A DNA stretch of 5,633 nt from Desulfobulbus sp. (GCA_030602145.1 JAUWAH010000190.1:1-5633), one strand, 5' to 3'; shown: positions 1 to 5,300, numbered from the stretch's first letter. Numbers and translations: made by a program. Notes: a model not told the origin generated them from the sequence alone.

Positions 1-732
1 CGCCACCGGCGGCTGGGCGATGCGGACATCACCGGCGATCAGGTACACCTGCGCCTGGTCATAGTGGGTGCCGCTTTCGTTGGTCACCGTCGCCCAAGCA
101 TTCAGGTTGAGGCGATCATCGGCCTCGTTCAGTTCCGCCACGTAATCCGCCTGCCAGTTCAGCCCGCCGGTCAGATAGGCCAGTTCGACCTCCCTGGCTC
201 CCTCCGCACCACTGTCAACCAGCATGGTCAGAGTCGGCCGTTGTCGAAAGGAGTCGGGAAGATCGGCATAGATCAACCGGCCGTCGACATCTGTCTCAAT
301 GCGGTCGCCGACCTGCAACACCACGCCGTCGGCTGCACTGAGCACCTTGGCCCTGACCGGCTGCTCCTCACCGGTGACGGGATGCCGTCGGCTGAGAGTG
401 ACCTCCCGGCCCACATGGGCCTCCAGCAGGGTTCGAGGGGTCAGGAGGTCGTAGGCGAAGCGCTGCTCGCGGACCATCAGGTCAGGCCCACGCAACAGGG
501 CGGTTTCGGGCCTGATCAGTTCACTCACCTCGCCAAAGGCCAGGGAAAGGATGCCGTGCGGCAGGCTGACAGCTCGACGGTCCTTGACCAGCGCCACATT
601 GCTGCCGTAGATGGTCACGCTGAGCGAGCGTTGATCCCTGGCTTCGACCCTGACCTCCTTCTCAGCCCGGGCTGACCCGCAGAAGCAGAAAACAACCAGC
701 GTCCAAATCACCCATATCGTCCACGATTTCAT
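1..732 (-). CDS. Exported DUF4139-family protein, 3' end cut by the window edge
   Basis: Its first 244 residues are open to the left edge. Residues 1-23 form a signal peptide: a short basic start, a hydrophobic stretch (about 5-18) and an SARA-type signal peptidase I site, so the protein is probably periplasmic or envelope-associated. Residues 38-80 (VTIYGSNVALVKD and following) and 86-112 (YDLLTP, LLEAHVG) resemble the N-terminal part of DUF4139 proteins. Residues 184-236 (LAYLTGGLNWQADYVAEL, then TNESGTHY and LIAGDV) match the start of the DUF4139 domain well. No biochemical role is established for this family, and I infer none. The ATG at 732-730 is preceded by AAGGAA (744-739) at a good distance. 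The gene lies 49 nt after the PilZ gene on the same strand with no terminator between, so it is probably the last or a middle gene of that operon. Two cysteines (16 and 18) lie in the signal region but do not form a clear lipobox. Confidence 0.85.
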   Translation of the reverse strand, partial: MKSWTIWVIWTLVVFCFCGSARAEKEVRVEARDQRSLSVTIYGSNVALVKDRRAVSLPHGILSLAFGEVSELIRPETALLRGPDLMVREQRFAYDLLTPRTLLEAHVGREVTLSRRHPVTGEEQPVRAKVLSAADGVVLQVGDRIETDVDGRLIYADLPDSFRQRPTLTMLVDSGAEGAREVELAYLTGGLNWQADYVAELNEADDRLNLNAWATVTNESGTHYDQAQVYLIAGDVRIAQPPVA

Positions 733-781
733 CACGGATTCCTTGTTCAAGTACAATGGCAGACCGCACCGTCGCGGCGAA

Positions 782-1162
782 TCAGTGCTCGCTGACGGTG
801 TTCCCGATGATGAACCGGTCGATTTCGACGCGCTGCGCATCGGATAACATGCCAAATTGCAGACTGAAGCGTTTGATGCTCAGGGAACTGAACAGCGAGG
901 CGGGAACCGTCAGGGTTTCACCGATCAGGGTAAAAGGCAGGTCCGGGAGATAAAAATGCGGTTTGGCAACAAAAAGGTCAAGACGGGCGGGAAGAACGGG
1001 ATCGTTTGCCAGAACGGCGCATTGGACACATAACCCGCCCCGGCTGATATCCACCAGGGTGCCAGTCTCAACGCCGAGAAAGGCAAAGGTCTCTTCCTTG
1101 ATTCGGTAACGGACATGATGGCGACGCTCGCCGACGCCGGAGATTTCCCTATGGCCTGTCAA
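782..1162 (-). CDS. Single-domain PilZ protein, probable c-di-GMP receptor
   Basis: This 126-aa protein is little more than one PilZ domain. PilZ domains bind the second messenger cyclic di-GMP and pass the signal on through partner proteins, typically affecting motility, polysaccharide or envelope functions. The two signature elements are both present: RxxxR as R14-HHV-R18, and DxSxxG as D38-ISRG-G43. The C-terminal part (about 96-118, ending SDAQRVEIDRFI) has the usual beta strand and helix pattern. No transmembrane segment, signal peptide or output domain is visible, so it should be cytosolic. The start is TTG at 1162-1160; no ATG or GTG lies between it and the RxxxR motif, and a strong AAGGAGG sits 7 nt upstream. 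It follows a 41-aa ORF by 21 nt and precedes a DUF4139 gene by 49 nt, which suggests co-transcription. Domain call is firm; partner and phenotype are unknown. Confidence 0.9.
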   Translation of the reverse strand: MTGHREISGVGERRHHVRYRIKEETFAFLGVETGTLVDISRGGLCVQCAVLANDPVLPARLDLFVAKPHFYLPDLPFTLIGETLTVPASLFSSLSIKRFSLQFGMLSDAQRVEIDRFIIGNTVSEH

Positions 1163-1169
1163 CAGGAAA

Positions 1170-1176
1170 CCTCCTT
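1170..1176 (-). promoter_or_regulatory. Strong Shine-Dalgarno fixing the TTG start of the PilZ gene
   Basis: AAGGAGG reads on the minus strand from 1176 to 1170, 7 nt before the TTG at 1162. It is one of the strongest ribosome-binding sites in the window. It may offset the weak TTG codon and is the main reason for choosing that start. It lies in the 21-nt gap after the TGA of the 41-aa ORF, so re-initiation by ribosomes finishing that ORF is also possible. Confidence 0.8.
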
Positions 1177-1183
1177 GGCGATC

Positions 1184-1309
1184 TCACCTCACACCGCTCC
1201 GGTTGAAATTGCAACAGTATTCCCGCACCAGTTGCCAGCGCTGGGAAAGACTCAATCGAAAATAGACAGGACTGAGCATCAGGATGCGAATGGCTTCACG
1301 GGGACTCAT
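1184..1309 (-). CDS. 41-aa small protein ahead of the PilZ gene, unrecognised
   Basis: An ATG at 1309-1307 preceded by GGAGG (1320-1316, spacer 6 nt) opens 41 codons ending in TGA at 1186-1184. The protein begins MSPREAIRILML, continues through SPVYFRLSLSQRWQLVREYC and ends with a short polar, basic tail. It looks like two amphipathic helices (about 4-12 and 21-32) joined by an SPxYFRL turn, with paired cysteines at 32-33. There is no signal peptide or long membrane segment. I have an unverified impression of similar tiny proteins (PREA...LSPxYxRL...LVxEF) in deltaproteobacteria, but I know no function. Reasons to believe it is a gene: a good ribosome-binding site, an ordered and plausible amino-acid pattern, and a 21-nt gap to a co-directional PilZ gene. 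It could act with the PilZ protein or serve as a translated leader. Confidence 0.65.
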   Translation of the reverse strand: MSPREAIRILMLSPVYFRLSLSQRWQLVREYCCNFNRSGVR

Positions 1310-1342
1310 GGGGCACCTCCGGGTTCTCTTTCCCTTAGTTAA

Positions 1343-1358
1343 TGCAAAAAATAAACCC
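1343..1358 (-). promoter_or_regulatory. Weak sigma-54-like site ahead of the small-ORF/PilZ operon
   Basis: On the minus strand this 16-nt stretch has GG, ten bases, then GC, with TTGCA at the -12 position, which is the invariant spacing of sigma-54 promoters. The CAC that usually follows the GG is replaced by TTT, so the match is partial. The -12 element lies about 35 nt before the ATG of the 41-aa ORF. I found no better sigma-70 site in the spacer. It remains a candidate only. Confidence 0.2.
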
Positions 1359-1452
1359 GTTTAAAAAACAACACTGAATCAACCCCATACCAGTCATTTT
1401 TTCCTTGCTTCTTCCTTGCCCGCACAACCGGGGCTTCAACCTTCCACCAAAA

Positions 1453-1483
1453 CGGAAAAAGGGGCTCGCTCCCCGTTTTTCCG
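1453..1483 (-). terminator. Intrinsic terminator downstream of polA
   Basis: On the minus strand CGGAAAAA, a bulged C and GGGG pair with CCCCTTTTTCCG across an AGCGAG loop, about 75 nt after the polA stop. The GC core followed by TTTTT fits a Rho-independent terminator. The hairpin is nearly symmetric and could also work on the plus strand, though no plus-strand gene is seen nearby. The rest of the 248-nt spacer (1310-1557) holds only the candidate operon promoter and leader of the 41-aa ORF. Confidence 0.7.
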
Positions 1484-1557
1484 GAAAGAATCGCACAACA
1501 GTCCGTAGCATGCAACCTGCTTATATACCGCACCAATCGGCAAAAGGAAAAGAAAAA

Positions 1558-4242
1558 TCAATCCTCCTTTTCCAGACTGCGGCCGCTGCCGATCCGCACC
1601 ACAAGGGGAACGCGAAGCTCCATGGCAGCTTCCATGTGCTCCCGGACCAGGGCGGCAACCTCTTCGATCTCCTCTTCGGGTGCTTCGAGGACCAACTCAT
1701 CGTGAATCTGTAACAACAGCCGGGTCCGAAGCCGGCGCCGGGCCAATTCGTGATGCACCCCCAACATGGCCAACTTGATGATGTCAGCGGCTGTTCCCTG
1801 GATCGGGGTGTTGATGGCGGTCCGTTCGGCAAATTCACGTTGCACGCGGTTGCTGCTGTTGATATCCGGCAGGTACCGTCGCCGCCCCAGCAAGGTGGTG
1901 ACAAACCCATCTGTCCGCGCCTGCTCGACAGTCGACTCCATAAAATCCTTTATTCCGGAAAAATGAGCGAAATACCGGTCAATGAACAGTTGCGCTTCCT
2001 TCCGGCTCAGGTGCAGTTGACTGGCCAGACCAAAGCTCGACATCCCGTAGACAATCCCGAAATTGATGGTTTTGGCCACTCGGCGCATCTCCGAGGTGAC
2101 CATTTCCGGGGCGACAAAGAAAATCTCGGCCGCCGTCCGGCGATGGATGTCCTGTCCGCCATGAAAGGCGGCCAGCAACTCCCTGTCCCCCGAGTAATGG
2201 GCGAGGACTCGAAGATCGATCTGTGAATAGTCGGCCGCGACCAGCGAGCAGCCCTCGGAGGCAACAAAGGCAGAGCGGATGCGTCGCCCCTCTTCGGTGC
2301 GGATGGGAATATTCTGCAGGTTGGGATGACTGGAACTCAGTCGGCCGGTGGCAGTCCCGCACTGGTTGAATGAGGTATGTACCCTGCCGGTTCTTGGATT
2401 GCGCAAGCTGGCCAGCTTATCGATGTAGGTGGATTTCAGTTTGGCCAGATTGCGATATTGGAGGATCAGCGCCGGTAGCTGGTGGGTTTGACTGAGACTT
2501 TCAAGGACCTTGACGTCCGTGGACCAGCCGGTTTTGGTTTTTCGGCCCTTGGGCAGTTGCAGCCTCTCAAAGAGAACCTCGCCCAGCTGTCGGGGAGAAT
2601 TGATGTTGAACACCATCCCGGCCGAGGCATAGATTGCCTGCTCATCTCCCTCCAAACGTTGGCCGAATTCGCGGGAAAGCTCGGCCAGAAGTCCGCTGTC
2701 CACGCCGATGCCCGCCTCTTCCATGTCCGCCAATATCGGAATCAACGGTCCCTCGAGATTCTCCATCAACGGCAGCAGGCCAGCCTCGCCAAGCCGGGGA
2801 TGTTGTGCGCCATACAGTCGGATCGCCCCGTAGACATCCTCGCAACTGTAATTCTTGGCCGCCTCCAGACTGACCCGGCTGAAGGCATCTTCTGCCTTGT
2901 CGCCGCCGGTGACCTCGGCGAAGCTGGTCATGTGCAGGTCGATCTCCCGGCAGAGATCGTCGAGCTTATAGGTGTGTCGATCCGGGTCGAGGAGCCAGGC
3001 ACCGATCATGGTATCGTACAATGGCCCGCCGAGTCGAATCGAGCCGTTCTGGGGCGCAGCCAAAACCGCCAGGTCGAACTTGAGATTGTGCCCGACCTTG
3101 GTCGTTTCCGGAGACTCCAGGAGCGGCTTCAGGAAAGCGATCATCCGGTCCGGCGGCAACTGGCCGCCAAGTCGATTGCCTGCCGCGTCGCGATGATTGC
3201 AGGGAAGGTACCAGGCATCGCCCTCTTCGACCGCCAGGGACACGCCCACCAGCCCGGCACGCAAGGGGTCCAGTGAATCGGTTTCGGTATCGACGGCAAG
3301 CAGCCCAACTCTGGCCAGCCGCCGGCCGAGGGTGTCGAGCGCGGCGACCTCGCTCACCAGGTGAAACCGGGTGGTCTCAATAGGCGCCGCCCGGGTCTCC
3401 TCCTTGAGCAACGAGAAAAATTCAAGCTCCGTCAACAGGTCCCGCAGCCGCTCGTCATCTGGTTCGCCCCTGCGGTACGCTTCGATGGAGCCGGGAACCT
3501 CGGCGGCAACATTAAGGCGGACCAGGTCCCTGGACAGGAAGGCATCGGCACGATGATCGCGAAGTCGCTGAACCGTCTTGGAGGGTTTCATGGTATCGAG
3601 ACGTTCGTACAACGATTCCAGGTCTCCGTGTTCGGCGATCAGCTTCTGTGCCGATTTTGGTCCAATGCCCGGCACGCCGGGTATATTGTCGGAACTGTCG
3701 CCGGTCAGGGCGAAATAGTCGAGCAGACGGCCCGGTGATAGACCGTATTTCTCGCCTACCGCCGCCTCGTCCATTATCCGGTCGTTCATCGGATCCCAGA
3801 GGCTGACATTGGGCGACACCAACTGCAGCAAATCCTTGTCCCCGGAGACGATCACCACCCTGCACCCCTGGCGGCCTATCCTGTCGGCCGCCGAGGCGAT
3901 CAAATCATCGGCCTCCTGATCGTCGTGCTCCAGCAGAAGCAGGCGATAGGCCATGACCAGCTCCCGGATGTAGGGACTTTGCCGGGCAAGATCATCGGGC
4001 ATGGGCGGTCGATTGGCCTTGTACAGATCATACATGCGATGGCGAAACACCGGCCCCCTGGTATCGAAGGCCACCGCCAGATATTGGGGCTCGCGCTCCC
4101 TGAGCAAACGTCGCAGGATCGAAAGAAATCCGTACACCGCATGGGTCGGCAGTCCGTGGGAGGTGGACAATGGTTTGATGGCGTGGTAGGCCCGGTAGAT
4201 ATAGGCGCTGCCGTCGATCAGATACAGCTCGGGGGGGGTCAT
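1558..4242 (-). CDS. polA: DNA polymerase I with 5' nuclease, proofreading and polymerase domains
   Basis: The 894-aa protein removes RNA primers, fills Okazaki and repair gaps, and proofreads. Residues 1 to about 290 are the 5' nuclease: LIDGS with D10, D60, the EADD cluster (E110, D112, D113), SGDKD (D135, D137), and GDSSDN with GVPGIGPK (181-196), the helix-hairpin element. Residues about 312-500 are a 3'-5' exonuclease with all three motifs: D318/E320, N386 to D390, and Y465 to D469, so proofreading should be active. Residues about 510-894 are the polymerase: motif A D671-YSQI-D-LR, motif B with R720, K724, F728 and Y732, and motif C HDE at 847-849. These align with E. coli D705, R754, K758, F762, Y766 and D882. 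One oddity is Asp676 where E. coli has Glu710. The ATG at 4242 puts LYLIDGS at the N-terminus, as expected for the family, and has GGAGG upstream. A TTG-initiated 30-residue extension is open but lacks support. It appears to be transcribed alone. Confidence 0.98.
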   Translation of the reverse strand: MTPPELYLIDGSAYIYRAYHAIKPLSTSHGLPTHAVYGFLSILRRLLREREPQYLAVAFDTRGPVFRHRMYDLYKANRPPMPDDLARQSPYIRELVMAYRLLLLEHDDQEADDLIASAADRIGRQGCRVVIVSGDKDLLQLVSPNVSLWDPMNDRIMDEAAVGEKYGLSPGRLLDYFALTGDSSDNIPGVPGIGPKSAQKLIAEHGDLESLYERLDTMKPSKTVQRLRDHRADAFLSRDLVRLNVAAEVPGSIEAYRRGEPDDERLRDLLTELEFFSLLKEETRAAPIETTRFHLVSEVAALDTLGRRLARVGLLAVDTETDSLDPLRAGLVGVSLAVEEGDAWYLPCNHRDAAGNRLGGQLPPDRMIAFLKPLLESPETTKVGHNLKFDLAVLAAPQNGSIRLGGPLYDTMIGAWLLDPDRHTYKLDDLCREIDLHMTSFAEVTGGDKAEDAFSRVSLEAAKNYSCEDVYGAIRLYGAQHPRLGEAGLLPLMENLEGPLIPILADMEEAGIGVDSGLLAELSREFGQRLEGDEQAIYASAGMVFNINSPRQLGEVLFERLQLPKGRKTKTGWSTDVKVLESLSQTHQLPALILQYRNLAKLKSTYIDKLASLRNPRTGRVHTSFNQCGTATGRLSSSHPNLQNIPIRTEEGRRIRSAFVASEGCSLVAADYSQIDLRVLAHYSGDRELLAAFHGGQDIHRRTAAEIFFVAPEMVTSEMRRVAKTINFGIVYGMSSFGLASQLHLSRKEAQLFIDRYFAHFSGIKDFMESTVEQARTDGFVTTLLGRRRYLPDINSSNRVQREFAERTAINTPIQGTAADIIKLAMLGVHHELARRRLRTRLLLQIHDELVLEAPEEEIEEVAALVREHMEAAMELRVPLVVRIGSGRSLEKED

Positions 4243-4246
4243 GGGG

Positions 4247-4251
4247 CCTCC
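4247..4251 (-). promoter_or_regulatory. Shine-Dalgarno that decides the polA start
   Basis: GGAGG reads 4251 to 4247 on the minus strand, only 4 nt before the ATG at 4242. The spacing is short but workable. The rival upstream starts (TTG at 4332, ATG at 4302 and 4293) have no comparable site, and residues before 4242 do not resemble a Pol I N-terminus. Confidence 0.7.
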
Positions 4252-4264
4252 GGTAAAAGGATCC

Positions 4265-4304
4265 GCCGGTCTGGCGTGACCGGCACACAGCATGTCGAAC
4301 ATGC
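4265..4304 (-). repeat. Two tandem hairpins in the polA leader
   Basis: Two perfect inverted repeats lie side by side ahead of the polA ribosome-binding site. GCATGT and ACATGC (4290-4304) close a 3-nt loop. GCCGGT and ACCGGC (4265-4284) close an 8-nt loop. The second ends 13 nt before the Shine-Dalgarno. Neither is followed by a T-run, so they are not terminators. They could be RNA structure or protein sites; their role is unknown. Confidence 0.55.
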
Positions 4305-4307
4305 GTC

Positions 4308-4336
4308 CTTCTACACGGCAACAGTCCGGCAACCAA
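4308..4336 (-). promoter_or_regulatory. Weak sigma-70-like promoter candidate for polA
   Basis: TTGGTT (4336-4331) and TAGAAG (4313-4308) are separated by 17 nt on the minus strand, matching the consensus at 3 and 4 of 6 positions. The predicted start would be near 4301. A promoter is needed somewhere between 4243 and 4387 because a strong terminator closes the upstream gene, but this exact site is only the best of weak options. Confidence 0.25.
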
Positions 4337-4387
4337 CTGTTTTTTTCGTTTTCATCTCAGTCAGTGACCCTCACGGGACACCGCCAT

Positions 4388-4417
4388 AAAAAAAACCCCG
4401 CCGGCAGCGGGGTTTTT
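4388..4417 (-). terminator. Strong intrinsic terminator after the HPF-CSD gene
   Basis: CCCCGC (4396-4401) and GCGGGG (4407-4412) form a 6-bp GC stem with a 5-nt loop. On the minus strand it is followed by eight T residues (4395-4388), a near-ideal Rho-independent terminator about 65 nt past the stop at 4477. The flanking A and T runs extend the stem and give a weaker T5 tail on the plus strand. It isolates polA from the upstream gene. Between it and the stop there is a second, imperfect C-run/G-run hairpin (about 4436-4472). Confidence 0.88.
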
Positions 4418-4476
4418 CAATTTCCTCCTCTTCGGAACCCCCAGGTCCCGGAGGTCTCTTTCTTGGGGGGTTACAG

Positions 4477-5013
4477 CTAACCGACTTTGACCCAGGTCGC
4501 CTGCAACCCTTTATCGCCCTCTTCGGCGGCGAACAAAACCTCGTCCCCCTCGTTGAGATCACTCATCTCCACATCTTTGAGACTGTTGGCGTGGAAAAAG
4601 ACATCGAGCTTGTCGTCGGTGACAATAAAACCATACGACTCATCGGGAACGATCTTACGAATAATTCCCGCAGCCTTGTTGTCGATGGTCGCACCCTGAA
4701 TCTTCACAGCCTTGTGATTCTGCTTCTTTTTGACAATCTCCTTGAGTTGGGCACCGAGCACATCGAACGCCTCGACCAGCAGGGGACGAACGCTCTCGCC
4801 CCATCGTTTGACCGCGACGGTATCGTTAGGCACTGTGGCAACCAGCCGCACCTCATAGCCGCCCTCCTTGTACCCGGGAGTGGCTTCGATGGTGACGCGC
4901 AGATGGAGGACCAGATTTGCATAATGACGAATCAGCTTTGCCCGCTCCTCATCGATTTTTTCCTGCCAACTCTTACGGATATCAAGATTCTTGGCCTCGA
5001 TTTTCAGTTCCAT
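4477..5013 (-). CDS. HPF/RaiA-like ribosome-associated domain fused to a cold-shock domain
   Basis: The 178-aa protein joins two RNA-facing domains. Residues 1 to about 95 (MELKIEAKNLDIRKSW onward, with a beta-alpha-beta-beta-beta-alpha pattern and EAFDVLGAQLKEI at 81-93) resemble the short ribosome hibernation factor HPF/RaiA, which binds the small subunit near the decoding centre. Residues 96-112 are a basic linker. Residues about 113-178 are a cold-shock OB fold, with an RNP1-like YGFI (127-130) and an RNP2-like VFFHA (138-142). The usual Lys-Gly before RNP1 is Glu-Ser here. The dimerisation domain of long HPF is absent. HPF-CSD fusions exist as an annotated family type. I infer stress-linked ribosome binding with added RNA contact. 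The ATG at 5013 is chosen because GGAGG lies 6 nt upstream; an in-frame TTG at 5028 would place that site inside the gene. It has its own promoter, long leader and terminator. Confidence 0.88.
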   Translation of the reverse strand: MELKIEAKNLDIRKSWQEKIDEERAKLIRHYANLVLHLRVTIEATPGYKEGGYEVRLVATVPNDTVAVKRWGESVRPLLVEAFDVLGAQLKEIVKKKQNHKAVKIQGATIDNKAAGIIRKIVPDESYGFIVTDDKLDVFFHANSLKDVEMSDLNEGDEVLFAAEEGDKGLQATWVKVG

Positions 5014-5019
5014 ACACAT

Positions 5020-5024
5020 CCTCC
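5020..5024 (-). promoter_or_regulatory. Shine-Dalgarno that decides the HPF-CSD start
   Basis: GGAGG reads 5024 to 5020 on the minus strand, 6 nt before the ATG at 5013. It excludes the in-frame TTG at 5028 and makes the ATG at 5019 (inside the spacer) unlikely. The protein then begins MELKIEAKN, as HPF-like proteins normally do. Confidence 0.8.
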
Positions 5025-5038
5025 GCAAAGAAAGACGC

Positions 5039-5057
5039 CAGCGGCCCCATGCCGCTG
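5039..5057 (-). repeat. 7-bp GC-rich hairpin just before the HPF-CSD ribosome-binding site
   Basis: CAGCGGC and GCCGCTG pair perfectly around a 5-nt ATGGG loop on the minus-strand message, ending 14 nt before the Shine-Dalgarno. The following TCTTTCTTT is pyrimidine-rich but not a clean T-run. It could be a weak attenuator or a translation-control element, or chance. Confidence 0.5.
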
Positions 5058-5075
5058 CCTAGAGGTCTGATCGTG

Positions 5076-5203
5076 CGCGGTATCCTGTGCGCACCAATTG
5101 CGGGCGAAGATTAATCTCATCCAGCTTGATCTGTCACAGACAAAGGCATGGTGAAGAGTGTGCGAAGAGCACGAGAAGTGATTGACATTGGTAGGATACC
5201 GCG
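5076..5203 (-). repeat. 11-bp long-range inverted repeat in the HPF-CSD leader
   Basis: CGCGGTATCCT at 5076-5086 and AGGATACCGCG at 5193-5203 on the plus strand are perfect complements separated by 106 nt. Both fall inside the predicted leader of the HPF-CSD message (start near 5210). They could therefore close most of the leader into one folded domain. A GTGCGCAC palindrome (5087-5094) abuts one arm. Confidence 0.6.
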
Positions 5204-5208
5204 TGACC

Positions 5209-5227
5209 ATGCCTTCATTATAGGCAT
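5209..5227. promoter_or_regulatory. ATGCC/GGCAT dyad centred on a -10 element, operator candidate
   Basis: ATGCC (5209-5213) and GGCAT (5223-5227) are inverted half-sites nine bases apart, centred on the TATAAT of the HPF-CSD promoter. A bound protein would block that promoter. Further copies of the core occur downstream at 5145-5150 and 5048-5053. No regulator is identified. Confidence 0.35.
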
Positions 5228-5246
5228 TGATCCGTGGTGAAATCAA
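5217..5246 (-). promoter_or_regulatory. Sigma-70-type promoter for the HPF-CSD gene
   Basis: On the minus strand TTGATT (5246-5241) and a perfect TATAAT (5222-5217) are 18 nt apart. The predicted transcript start is near 5210, which gives a leader of about 197 nt. Cold-shock genes such as cspA also have long structured leaders. This is the best -10 match in the window. Confidence 0.7.
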
Positions 5247-5264
5247 GAGAGCAAGCGCAATTTC

Positions 5265-5294
5265 TTGACGGCACCCCGACCGGAACTGTACAGT
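5265..5294 (+). promoter_or_regulatory. Promoter candidate for hemH, set to give a leaderless message
   Basis: TTGACG (5265-5270) and TACAGT (5289-5294) are 18 nt apart and match the consensus at 5 and 4 of 6 positions. Transcription would start about 5300-5302, on or next to the hemH ATG. This -35 lies 19 nt from the divergent -35 of the HPF-CSD promoter, so the two promoters sit back to back. Confidence 0.45.
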
Positions 5295-5300
5295 GGCACC

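Noticed and set aside
64..675. 203-aa plus-strand ORF opposite the DUF4139 gene
   Set aside because: It is antisense to a gene with a signal peptide and clear family motifs, has no ribosome-binding site of note, and its protein resembles no family.
2482..3276. 264-aa plus-strand ORF inside polA
   Set aside because: It is a shadow of the polA coding strand in GC-biased codons; the opposite strand encodes conserved Pol I motifs throughout.
4243..4332. N-terminal 30-residue extension of polA from TTG at 4332
   Set aside because: No Shine-Dalgarno, non-family sequence, and Pol I proteins normally start a few residues before LIDGS, which the ATG at 4242 provides.
4422..4430. GAGGAGG-like sequence on the minus strand followed by TTG just before the terminator
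   Set aside because: The reading frame runs straight into the terminator stem and T-run, so a real gene is unlikely.
4436..4472. C-run/G-run inverted repeat just after the HPF-CSD stop, as a first terminator
   Set aside because: The stem is imperfect with a long loop and no T-run; the hairpin at 4388-4417 is a far better terminator.
5014..5028. TTG start at 5028 for the HPF-CSD gene
   Set aside because: The GGAGG would then be inside the coding region; the ATG at 5013 has ideal spacing to it and gives the usual HPF N-terminus.
5182..5187. Perfect TTGACA on the plus strand as a -35 for hemH
   Set aside because: No acceptable -10 hexamer lies 16-18 nt downstream.
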